The position numbers and the translations under genes are program-made. The notes below the pieces were generated by a model. That model made no database searches and was not told the DNA's origin. It was given only the letters and a program-made list of their open reading frames with translations. From the NCBI GenBank assembly GCA_031216915.1, contig CM062292.1, positions 67,506,790-67,570,789 of the forward strand: a DNA stretch of 64,000 nucleotides, read 5' to 3'. The stretch is from Pictodentalium vernedei. Its lineage: Eukaryota > Mollusca > Scaphopoda > Dentaliida > Dentaliidae. Position 1 is the first letter of the stretch. The number at the start of each line of letters is the position of its first letter. Of this stretch, positions 52,134-62,099 are shown piece after piece.

Positions 52134-54339
52134 AACAAGAGGCCCCACGGGGCCTGAGGGCGCTCACCTGATACTGGCCGAGTCATATCACCAAAATAGC
52201 AAGGGATTCTGCCTTGTGGTTATTATCAGTTTTTCAACATAAAAGTGTTTTCTCTACTTAGTAACCCAGAGTGTTCATATGTTAGATCCCCATATTGGGT
52301 ACTCAATAATTTATCTATTTATTTATTGGAATTTAAGGTCACTTTCTAAGGCTACATCATTACAGAGGCATAATTATAATATCAGGTTTGGTCAATCGTT
52401 TATGCCTATTACTGCCCACTTTACAGGGCTTTCAACGCAGGAATTGGTTACTGGGCCCAATTTTATCAATAAACCAGAACTTGAACAAATTTCAATTTGC
52501 CGCTTCTAAGAAAACTAAAAATCAAATATCAAAAGATTCTGACAGGAGTAACAGAAAAAAAAGATTTTTTAAGAATATTTCTCATACTGAACTAAGTTAT
52601 ACATGGGCTCCCATAGGGAGCCCAAAAATAAAAGCTTCTGAAGCAGTGTTTTGGGAGAAGAAGATTCTTCAACGTTATTCCCATTAGCTACACTGTTAAA
52701 AAATGATGACTCGGCACTTTTAGTCCTAGAAAAGAACCTTATGATAAAATTTTTACCATTTTTTTCTTCCGGTCCTAAGGAAGCTTCACACCATATAAAA
52801 ATTCTCAGTGCCATGTAGTTCTGGAGATATGGGCATTTAAAAAGAAAAAAATTTTTTAGCTCCTGCAGTTCCCGTGGGGGACAGGAAAACAATTTTCGGC
52901 ATAAATTAGGTACTTATGACCCAATAAGCCCTCATATCAAATTTGGTTCAAATCGACTTTTTGGTTTGGAAAATAAAAATTTTGGTATAATTTGGGCTCC
53001 CACAGTGAGCCCAAATATGAACCCAGGTACTTGGCTTTACCAAACTTCACTCTCAGCCCCTAAGAATGCTGTACATCAAATATCAAAACATTTTGACTGG
53101 TGGATCTGAAAAAAAAATTTTTTTTAAAGAATATTCCTCATATTGAACTAAGTTATAATTTGGGCTCCCACAGGGAGACCAAATATGAGCCGAAGGACTT
53201 GACTTGAACAAACTTGAATCTCACCTCCCTAAGCATACTGTATACCAAATATCAAAAGATTCTGACCGGTGGATGCGAAGAAGAAGATTTTAAAAGAATA
53301 TACCTCGTATTGCACTAAGTTACAATTTGGGTTCCCAAAGGGAGTCCAAATATGAACTCAGGGACTTGGCTTGAACAAACATCAATCTCACCCCCCTAAG
53401 GATGATGCATAGCAAATATCAAAAGATTCTGATTTGTGGATCCGAAGAAGAAGATTTTTAAAATATATCCCTCATATTGCACTAATTTGAACATTTGGGT
53501 TCCCATAGGGAACCCAAATATGGACCGAGGAATTTGATTTCTACAAATATGTGAATCAATGTTCCAAAGATGTTATATGTAAAATATGAAAGCTTTTAGA
53601 GCAGTGGTTTGGAAGAAAACAATTCTTTATTTTTTTCCCATTGCCTACTGTGTTAAAAAATACTGACTCAGCACTTTTTCAGAGTCCCGAAAAAGTACCC
53701 TATGATAAAACCGATAGCAATTTTTTTTTACCAATCCTTTCTGTTGGTCCCAAGAAAGCTTCACACCAAATAAAAATTCTCACTGCCGTGCAGTTTTTGA
53801 GATATAGGCGTTTTAATTTTTTTCTATTTTTAGCTCCTGTGGTTCCCACGGGGCTACAGGAAAAAAAATTTCTGCATAAATTAGGTACTTATGACCCAAT
53901 AAGCCCTCACATAAAATTTGGTTCAAATTGGCCTCTCGGTTTAAAAAATAGAAATTTGGGGTGGGGCCAAAATTTTTGCTCCTCCCATAACATCGCCAAG
54001 TATAGACCTACAAACTTCTCTTGAACAAACTTGAGTCTACACCTCAAAAGGAAGCTGCATACCAAATATCAAGTCTCTGCTATTGCTGGTTCTTGAGAAG
54101 AAGATTTTTTAAGAATTGGAGCATTTTTGCCCCACCCCTCTGCTCAATATGAGCCAAAACCTAATTTGCCCAAAAATCAAAATGCCGCTATATAACCCCT
54201 ACTCACATGAAATTTCATTAACATGCGGCCAGTGGTTTGGAAGAAAAAGACCCAAACACCACCTTCACGCCGGACGACGGACGACGGACGAAAAGTGATC
54301 AGAAAAGCTCACCCTGACTTTCAGTCAGGTGAGCTAATA
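52134..54339 (+). mobile_element. GAGGCCC-family element, complete copy
   Basis: Opens ACAAGAGGCCCCACGGGGCC and GAGGGCGCTCACCTGATA, with units (GGGCTCCCACAGTGAGCCC, TATCAAAAGATTCTGA) throughout. Near the right end lies CGGACGACGGACGACGG, and it closes with a hairpin CCTGACTTTCAGTCAGG then TGAG and CTAA, which fits a Helitron 3' end. A SINE-2 copy is nested at 52311-52485. It also holds the empty target site for the SINE at 16499. Confidence 0.65.
52311..52485 (-). mobile_element. SINE-2 family retroposon (nested, worn)
   Basis: TTTATTTATTGGAATTTAAG tail, GTCAATCGTTTATGCC, CAGGGCTTTCAACGCAGG, ATTGGTTACTGGGCCC; stops at CCAGAACTTG. Confidence 0.6.
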
Positions 54340-54521
54340 AACCACATACATTGTACCTCCTTGGATTCACAAAGAAACCAGCATCTTTTCTTTCGAAACT
54401 GATTTCTGAAGGCTGCACGACAAATTGTGCGAAAGAATTTTCGGTCACATCTAATTTATTAATGATAATGTTGCCAACCGCCCTTCTCTCAAAGCTAGCT
54501 GTTGATAGGGTTGGTCACATA

Positions 54522-54823
54522 CAGTTAAAAGTAGAAGTCCTGTCATGAAAAGCACACAAATAGCACGTCGATCTGCGCGTTTTGACCATAGTAAGGCTAT
54601 CAAATTCTGTACATATGGCCTGTGCACAAGCAATGTTTCAGCCAATGGACCTCCAGGTAACCCAGAGGTCCATTGGCAGAAACATTGCCTGTGTTTGCTA
54701 TGAGTAACCAGGAGAACCGGCCATGCTTTGGATGCCTTTCGAAATGGCAATTGTGCGTAATTCTAACGGGCAATTAAGCCTAGATAAGCACAAAATTTGT
54801 GACAGGAATTCTAGTTTTAACTG
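54522..54823. mobile_element. TA-1 family MITE (full length)
   Basis: TA 54520-54521, CAGTTAAAAGTAGAAGTCCT; end GGAATTCTAGTTTTAACTG, TA 54824-54825. Core CAATGGACCTCCAGGTAACC. A few mismatches in the arms. Confidence 0.9.
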
Positions 54824-54825
54824 TA

Positions 54826-55364
54826 CCCTCTCAGTAATCCCCGTCCAGTTGGTCCCTACATGTACATCCCTGACTTAACAAGGGCTACACAAAGCGTGGC
54901 CACTGTCCCGAACCGCAGGCATGTTCGAAGTAGCCTTAAAGGTACTGTGCGACAGAAAAATTTTCCAATTCAAAAGAGTGAACACAGAAAAATTTTCAAA
55001 AACTGAAAAAGAGCCATAACTCTGGGAAAAATTATTGGAAGGAACCTGTTCCTTTTGGATATCAGTTTCCCCATATGGATCCATATGGATCTATCAGTAT
55101 ACCAAAGGAGATCCAATACTGACCAATAGCTTTGAAATTTGTAAAAAGTTTGTATGGACAGATGGACAGACAGATGGAGGGCTTCACTAGATACCCCCAA
55201 ATCTTCCTTCTGAGGTTGGGGGCATAATAAAGGCAACTCACCAAAAAAGATTCTCAGAAAGAGAAGGACTGTGTTGCAATTTACATTCAATCACACTATT
55301 AGGCCTATATCTGCCACAAAATTAACTACATGCGAACAGATACACCCATCCCCTCCCCTCCTGA
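54826..55364. other. Repeat-like region ending in a GACAGATG minisatellite
   Basis: CCATATGGATCCATATGGAT (55070-55091) is a short palindromic repeat. GGACAGATGGACAGACAGATG at about 55155-55176 resembles ends of other mollusc repeats. The minus frames here (for example 54970-55290) are shadows of these. Confidence 0.45.
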
Positions 55365-55555
55365 ATAGCCATTCAAATTTAATTATTTTTCTACTTCTGC
55401 TTAAAAAATATGGGCACTTACTCCTCACTAGAACAAGCTCGTTCCAATCAGGGACCATAAGCTCTGTCTTCGTGGCAAAAAAAAATGATTTTTTTTCAGT
55501 TGTACAGAAATTTATTTGTAGGCAAGTGCCATCTTCTATTTATGCAAGGCAAGGG
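55365..55555. mobile_element. TTAA-type MITE, worn
   Basis: Arms CTGCTTAAAAAATATGGGC and ATAAGCTCTGTCTTCGTGGC around AGAACAAGCTCGTTC; right end TGCAAGGCAAGGG before TTAA 55556-55559. Closest to families B and C. Confidence 0.6.
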
Positions 55556-55728
55556 TTAACCGTTAAATAACAATAAAATATTGAGAAAAAAAAACCCATC
55601 ATATTCTCATGCTGCTGTCAGGTGCCAGTAAAAAATAAACTGTGTTGATCGAATGTAATCAATCAAGAATTATGAAAAAAATATATAAAATGAGCCATTT
55701 CCACCAGTCGAGTAGTTCTGGTGTTTAA

Positions 55729-56018
55729 CTGGTGGATTACTTTTCAATGGTCATTTTTTACGCCAGTATTTTTTTCTCAAAATTATCACACCACCAGCAA
55801 AAGGAGTCTTAGTTTAACAAGATGTTGCTCATAATTGTTTTGTTGCAATTTATTGGAGAGTGCCATTTGGCACTCTCCAATAAATTGTAACAAAACAATT
55901 TTATATTAATATTTTTTTTCCACTGCCGAGACAACAAATTAGTGCAGTGTAAAGCCACTGCAGTGGCTTTCAGCACTTTTCAATTGAGCCCTGATAGTGG
56001 CTTCTAGCACTCAACCAG
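55729..56018. mobile_element. TTAA-D family MITE
   Basis: TTAA 55725-55728, CTGGTGGATTACTTTTCAAT; end TCTAGCACTCAACCAG before TTAC (mutated TTAA). The centre is the perfect hairpin TTATTGGAGAGTGCCA / TGGCACTCTCCAATAA with AATTTATTG arms. Confidence 0.85.
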
Positions 56019-56500
56019 TTACTAGTAGACAACCAAAAACAGGCGATTTATCCACGGAGAAATCAGTAAAAAGGCAATGTTAGCCATCCCTCCCCGGCGT
56101 GATTTCTACACCACTGGTTGTGGGGGTGCATTTCACACTCGACGGATATTTCTGCCAAACCACTTAAATGTGTAAAAAATTGTTGGGTGGAAAACCCCCT
56201 CCAGGGTAGTTTAGTGGTAATATTCTTTCCCCATATTAACTACAAAATGAGAATTCCAGTCTCATGCATTGGCCCAAAACAAATCACTCAAACGGAAAAA
56301 AAAAAATTCAACAATCTTTGATATCATTCCAAAAAAGATATGAAGGAAGATGGATTAACACCAACTTCATCATCTATTTATTATCAATTGGGGTTTTAAC
56401 GACACTTTTGACAGCCAGGGTGACCTCATGTCGGACAATTTTACAGGTGCAGGAAGCCAGAGTACCCAGAGAACCGAGGACCTCTCAACTTCATCAATTA
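56019..56500. other. SINE-1 fragment at 56412-56490; no gene
   Basis: TTTTACAGGTGCAGGAAGCC, AGAGTACCCAGAG and CCGAGGACCTCTC are SINE-1 words joined with the middle deleted. The rest is unassigned. Confidence 0.45.
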
Positions 56501-57035
56501 TTTATTTATTGGTGTTTACAGTCACATATGTCTGCACAATGGCTAATCATGATTGCAACATGGAGATGAAGTCAAGTCCAGCCTATTGTTTACAGTCGTG
56601 TTGGCCATTTTAGAGGACTTCCACCCTAGGCATTGATTACCAGGTCCTATTTTACCAGTAAAACAGAGCTTGCTTACAGTTAAAACTAGAAGTCCTGTCA
56701 TGAAATGCACACAAATAGCACGTTGGTCTGTGCGTTAATTTACGCGTTATGACCATAGTAAGGCTATCAAATTCTGTACATATGCCCTGTGCACAAGCTA
56801 TGTTTCAGCCAATGAACCTCCGGGTAAACCGGAAGTTCATTGGCAGAAACATTGCCTGTGTTTGCTATAAGTAACCAGGAGAACCTGTCGTGCTTTGGAT
56901 GTCATTCGATATGGCAATTGCATGCAATTCCTACGCGCAATTAAGCCTAGATAAGCGTACAGTTCATGACAGGACTTCTAGTTTTAACAGTACTACAGTA
57001 AACAAGCACTTCATTTCCCAGTGTTTCAATCGAGA
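56501..57035 (-). mobile_element. SINE-2 family retroposon split by a TA-1 MITE
   Basis: TTTATTTATTGGTGTTTACA tail through AAACAGAGCTTGCT, then the insertion, then CTACAGTAAACAAGCACTTC. The two parts join at one TA to give the normal family sequence. Confidence 0.8.
56677..56990. mobile_element. TA-1 family MITE at a provable TA site
   Basis: TA 56675-56676, CAGTTAAAACTAGAAGTCCT; end GGACTTCTAGTTTTAACAG, TA 56991-56992. The empty counterpart GCTTGTTTACCACAGTAAA at 32541 shows that TA was duplicated. Confidence 0.95.
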
Positions 57036-57708
57036 AAATCATCATTGTATTAAGGAAAATGGGTCAACACCAACTACCTCCAACTTCACCATCAATATGT
57101 TGCAAAGTAAGGATTTAATGAGCTAACTACATCCCATTACAATGATGTCACAGATGTTGCAGACAGACAAGAATGGAAATACATGTGGTTATGGATACAG
57201 CTAGAATACAGTCAAGCTGTAACACTAGAATAAATTAACACCATTAATTCAGAATTTCACCAATTCAATCTTGTTTGACAGAGCCCAATGAGCTCTGTCA
57301 AACAATACTGAATTGGTTAAATTCCTAGTTGCGATATGGAAAAAAAAATTGTAGATTGAAAGTTCTATATTTCGAGATCAGTGGGCAGGGGGTTAATAGA
57401 CATACATGTATCCCATTTGAGAAAAGTTATCTCTATTTATTGATTCTTCATCCCTCAAAACAACATGTGTACAATTATTGTATATATCAGCACAGGCCAC
57501 GTGACCATCTGTGTCAGTCTACAAGCCTATTTGACAATTTTTTTTTTCACTTTTTTTGGCCACATATGAAAGAAATTCCACTTTCTTTTCCTCTTTTGTT
57601 CTGAACAGTGATCATAAAAGCTTTTGTGAGCACAGTACAGTGCTCTATTCTATGAACACCATGACAGTGGGGTTTTTAATCTAAACAAAAACATAAATTG
57701 TGCAAAGT
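57036..57708. other. Pogo-like core hairpin at 57262-57318; no gene
   Basis: CCAATTCAATCTTGTTTGAC and its complement around GAGCCCAATGAGCTC form the hairpin. A 91-codon plus frame at 57329 has no recognisable family. Confidence 0.4.
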
Positions 57709-58062
57709 TAAAAAATTTATAGTAATTTATATATTTTTATACTTACCAATGACCCAGACATAGCTGGTGCTAACTCTTAAAATATAGGGCCAAACACAAA
57801 TTTTGCCCCCCAATCCCCCAAATTTGCATCTAAAACTAAAGAAAACATGTCCTGAAAGGCCCTCCACACCTCGCCCCCACTGCGCATGCGCAGTGTCAAG
57901 GACGTTCCGAAATTGGCGCCATTAATCATTCTAATAACCAGTGCCTGGTAAGCGCTATGTACTCAGCGGGGAGGCAAGAGTTCCCAACTCCTGGGAGGGC
58001 CATCCCCATCTGGGTCATTGGTAAGTATAAAAAATATATAAATTACTATAAATTTTTTAACA
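57709..58062. repeat. Inverted repeat in the DIRS-like 3' terminal region, copy 1
   Basis: About 53 bases starting at 57709 (ending ACTTACCAATGACCC) are complementary to 58014-58062 (starting GGGTCATTGGTAAGTATA). About 260 bases lie between, including TGCGCATGCGCAGT. A third partial copy ATACTGTACCAATGACCCAG follows at 58069-58088. Confidence 0.85.
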
Positions 58063-58639
58063 TTTTTATACTGTACCAATGACCCAGACATAGCTGAATA
58101 GTAAAAAGGCTGGAGGGCCAAGGACATAGAGCAAAATGGAATACGCTCAATAAAATAGAGTCATCCCCTGTAGGGAAAAAGAAGTAATAGGCCTTACATG
58201 TATCTTTCTTATTTATGATAAATTAGAAAGATACAACACCTTCCAAAATTGAGCTTCATACATCCATGTACTCTATTAATATCCAATATAATCCTTATAC
58301 TAATAATTTTTAAAGTAAGCCAATAAATAAAGTAAGTCTAGAGAATAGAGACTCTTATACTCCTAAAAGTGTCTGAGGATTGCATAATCATGTCCGTTGA
58401 CATATGCAATATTCAAAAGCTATACTTTAAAAACTAAGACTTGAATGAATTTTAAAAACCTAAACTTCTCACTAAACAACCATCCCAATAACAGCTCAGA
58501 ATTACTAACTCCGGAGGAGGTATCCCCTTGTTTTCATAGTAAAACAGGTGACCCAAGGGAACACCCTCCCCCCCCCCCCTTTTTCTTGCCCTGGGTCAAA
58601 TAGCCCAGAGCGAAGAGGGCAGCCGAACGGAGACACTGC

Positions 58640-59733
58640 CGAAACAGACAGCCTACCTAGCTATAGTAGCAACTGTTAAGTGAATGACATTCTGAGCAGT
58701 AGATAATAGACCTAACAATAGAGGCCTCCAGAAATGGACTCGATATTTCTAAGATAAAATTCATGAATGTGGATGGCTGAGCGCAATGAGCGGCCTTCAA
58801 AAATCTATAATAGCGACACTATTAATGTAAGCCCAAGAAGTAGAAGAACTCTTACTTCATGAGCCGAAATCTTAAGCACAACTGCTAAGTCAATGATATA
58901 CCATAAGCAGTACCGATAGTTAATAGAATCCATTAACAATAAAATGGAGCGTAACGTCCTTCTACTAGACATCAAAGACAAAGAAGCTTACGCCCTTGTA
59001 ATAAACAGATATCTGTTTATAAATACATAAACTGTACCCGGAAAGAGTAAAGGCCTATGCCCATACGAAGACGGAAGGACCTTAAAATAATAGGTTCCGG
59101 ATAATAGGAGCCTAACTCTTATGCAACAATCCAACCTAAATAGTAGCGGAAGTATTGATTCCGAAACTATGAAAGTGAAAATCATCCATCGATAGTGCAT
59201 GAAACTCACTGACTCTACAGTAAAAGAGAAACCAACAGAATTACTGTCTAAAAGGTCAGAATTTGAAAACTACTGTTTCCAGAGGCTCAAATGATTACTT
59301 AGCTAAATAAGAACCGAAGTTAAAATCCGTATAGGAATTTAATCTAAAGATTCTAAGTCTATTTATCAAAAAGTTACTAACTGACTTAGATAAAGAGACA
59401 AAAGACTCAATTGTAAACTATCGTAGAGTGCATAGGTATGAGGTAACATAAACCTATAACCTAAATAATAACAGGCTGCAGTAAATCTTGTGAAACAAAT
59501 ATACTAAAAAATAGCAATGAGTAGTATGGAGGGATCAACAATGTGAACATAATGATCCCTACACCACGACGGAAGAGCCTCCACTTTAGCCGCATAGAAT
59601 AGCGAAGAAGAGGATCTCCTATAGTAAGAAATCGCGTCCAAAGCTCGTCCAGTACAGTGCTTACAATGCAATACGGACCACACAACGGAATACATGAAGG
59701 TTGCGACCTTGCTGGTTGTGATAAAGATGACAC
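58640..59733 (-). pseudogene. Decayed tyrosine recombinase of the DIRS-like element
   Basis: Short frames (for example 58988-59209 and 59461-59733) align in order with the intact recombinase at 62100-63122, but they shift frame repeatedly and contain stops. The LSQPARSQPS start and the KWRLFRRG block are recognisable. No complete catalytic set can be read in one frame. Confidence 0.75.
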
Positions 59734-60134
59734 GATTTACCCAGTGAAAAAGATCCTCACATAGAGGAAGATTTCACATTAAGACCCACAGTAGACAAGA
59801 GAGTAAATTACTCATGATCTCTGTGAAGATAGAGATGCTATCAACAGAAATGTATTGTGGTTGTTTATCTTAGCAATACCTGCTAAAACAACAGCGCCGG
59901 AGGATACGCGTATCCTATCATTCCGTCCTATAGATCAATAGAGCGTTAACAATATTAGCTCAGAGATCTGGACAAGCCAACACATACGTCTGCAATTGAT
60001 TAGCAAGCTGTGTCATAAATAAATCATCATTGGGCGCTCCCATAGATAGCAAATCTGATTGAATACTTGTTTGTTGAGAGTCCATTCTGACAGCAACAAG
60101 CGACCCGTAAGAGAACGGGAGTCCGATAAAACAA

Positions 60135-60545
60135 TCAGACGACCCGGAATATGACGGACCAAAACTGAACTTGGTGTACTATAACCAACAGACGGATTCT
60201 TTCCATTAAATTGAATAACGGAAACGAAAGAGTGCCTCCCTGGTTCCGGAGATACGCCACTACTGTCGAATTAAAGGACAGGAATTTGGGCATGCGTTTC
60301 TGAATAATGTTCATGCAATGACATAAAGCAAGCTTAAAAAACATTATTCCGCGGAAGTTAAACTGATTGCTAAAAGACTGCGGAACCCAAAGACCCTGGC
60401 ACTTCGAATCCGTAGGGATCAGTATTATATCCCAATCTGTTTGACTGGCAACCGTCATAACAGCCACACTCGGGTCCGGCAACTGCGGCGGCACTCTCTG
60501 AGTCAACCACCGAATGTTTGCCCCAGTCTGAATCTCTTGTAACAC
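60135..60545 (-). pseudogene. Decayed RNase H region of the DIRS-like element
   Basis: A frame with PDPSVAVMTVASQTDW and STVVAYLRNQGGTLSFPLF corresponds to the RNase H of the neighbouring copy. The first catalytic Asp of the TDAS motif is replaced (TVAS), and the SDNTT motif reads SFNSTV, so two acidic residues are gone. The frame stops before the HIPG...AD motif. Confidence 0.8.
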
Positions 60546-61106
60546 TAGATAGACAAGAGAACGTATAAATCGAGCAATTCATGGATTGCCGAAAAGTTGC
60601 CGTCGAAGAGAAGCTCCTCCGAGAACGAAGCGACTCTGAGAGAGTTCTTAACCTTACTATCCACGCGTGTGGATGTAGCTAGGGCTGCGTCACGTCTAAC
60701 TAACTCCAATCAGCCACTGAAGGGCGGAGTCATACGTGAACAAACTACTGCCCTCAAAAGAAATTACATTGAGAATAATATCCCGTAAATCTTTTCTTGA
60801 AGACGTAATGATAACGCCTCAGTAAGGCGGATTACGTATAATAAAGCGTCTAAGTTAAGTCTACTATACATAATGTCGTTCCCAACATTGAAATTGGAAA
60901 AGACATAAACGGCGAAAGAGAATATATGCAGTCTTTAATCACACCGTCTAGACGCATATGAACTCTCGGTATGCCCTGCTCTGCCAAAATAAACTATTTG
61001 TATAAATGATAAAATGGCAGAAATGAGCAACGCGGACAAGAAACTAAACTATCATGCTTAGTAGCAGGCTTGTATATATATATATATATATATATAGCGT
61101 CGAAAA

Positions 61107-61467
61107 GTTAAAAAATTTATAGTAATTTATATATTTTTTATACTTACCAATGACCCAGACTTAGCTTAGCTGGTGCTAACTCCACAAAAACAGGGCCAAA
61201 CACAAATTTTGCCCCCCAATCCCCAAAATTTGCATCCAAAACAAAAAGAAATCATGTCCTAAAGGACCTCCATAGTACGACTCTACTGCGCATGCGCAGT
61301 GACGCAGTCGTCCCGAAATTGGCGCCAAATATCATTCTTACTGGCAGTGCCTGGTCAGCGCTATGTACTCAGCGGGGAGGCAAGAGTTCCCAACTCAGGG
61401 AGGGCCATCCCCGTCTGGGTCATTGGTAAGTATAAAAAATATATAAATTACTATAAATTTTTTAACA
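61107..61467. repeat. Inverted repeat in the DIRS-like 3' terminal region, copy 2
   Basis: The same arrangement as 57709-58062: AATTTATAGTAATTTATATA at 61112, its complement ending near 61465, and a further partial ACTGTACCAATGACCCAGAC after it. The spacer again holds TGCGCATGCGCAGT and GTACTCAGCGGGGAGGCAAG, more conserved between copies than its surroundings. Confidence 0.85.
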
Positions 61468-62099
61468 TTTTTATACTGTACCAATGACCCAGACTTAGCT
61501 GAATAGTAAACAGGCTGGAGGGCCTAGGACATGGAGGAAAATCCAATAAGCTCAATTATATAATAAAGAGGTAACCCCTTAAGGAGAAAAGGAGTATTAG
61601 GCTTTACATGTATCTTTCTTATTTAATATTAAATTAGAAAGATACACTACCCTTAATAATTGAGCACAATAACATTCATGTTCTCTATTAACATCCAGTA
61701 TAACCCTTATACTAATTATTTTTAAAGCAAGCCAATAAATAAAGTAGTCCAGAGAATTGAGACTCTTTATAATCATTTAAAAGTGTCCGAGTATTGTATA
61801 TTAAAGCCCGTTTGACACTTGACATATACAAATGCTTCACACCGAGCTACACTTTAAAAATAAGACATGAATGAAATTAAACATTAATATTACACTTTAA
61901 AACCATCCCGGAAGCGACTCAGAAATACTGTCTTGGAGGAGGCATTCCCTTGCTTTTCACTATAAAGCAGGTGACCTAAGGGAACACCCGCCCCCCCCCC
62001 CCTTCCCCTTGCCCTGGGTCAAATAGCCCAGAGCGAAGAGGGCAGCCTGACGGAGTCACTGCCGGAACAGAAAGCCTGCATAACTATAGTTGCAACTGT

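Larger units (their letters stand above)
57709..61079 (-). mobile_element. DIRS-like retrotransposon, decayed copy
   Basis: Same layout and orientation as the copy to its right. The 3' terminal region (57709-58110) has an inverted repeat, ATTTATAGTAATTTATATAT and complement, followed by a body with decayed tyrosine recombinase (58640-59733) and RNase H (60135-60545). Beyond 60545 the sequence no longer resembles coding DNA, so most of the reverse transcriptase is missing. The copy ends in a TA microsatellite at 61074-61096. It is the older of the two copies. Confidence 0.75.

Noticed and set aside
60597-60788. 63-codon plus frame next to the decayed DIRS copy
   Set aside because: It is antisense to the expected upstream part of the element and has no recognisable domain.
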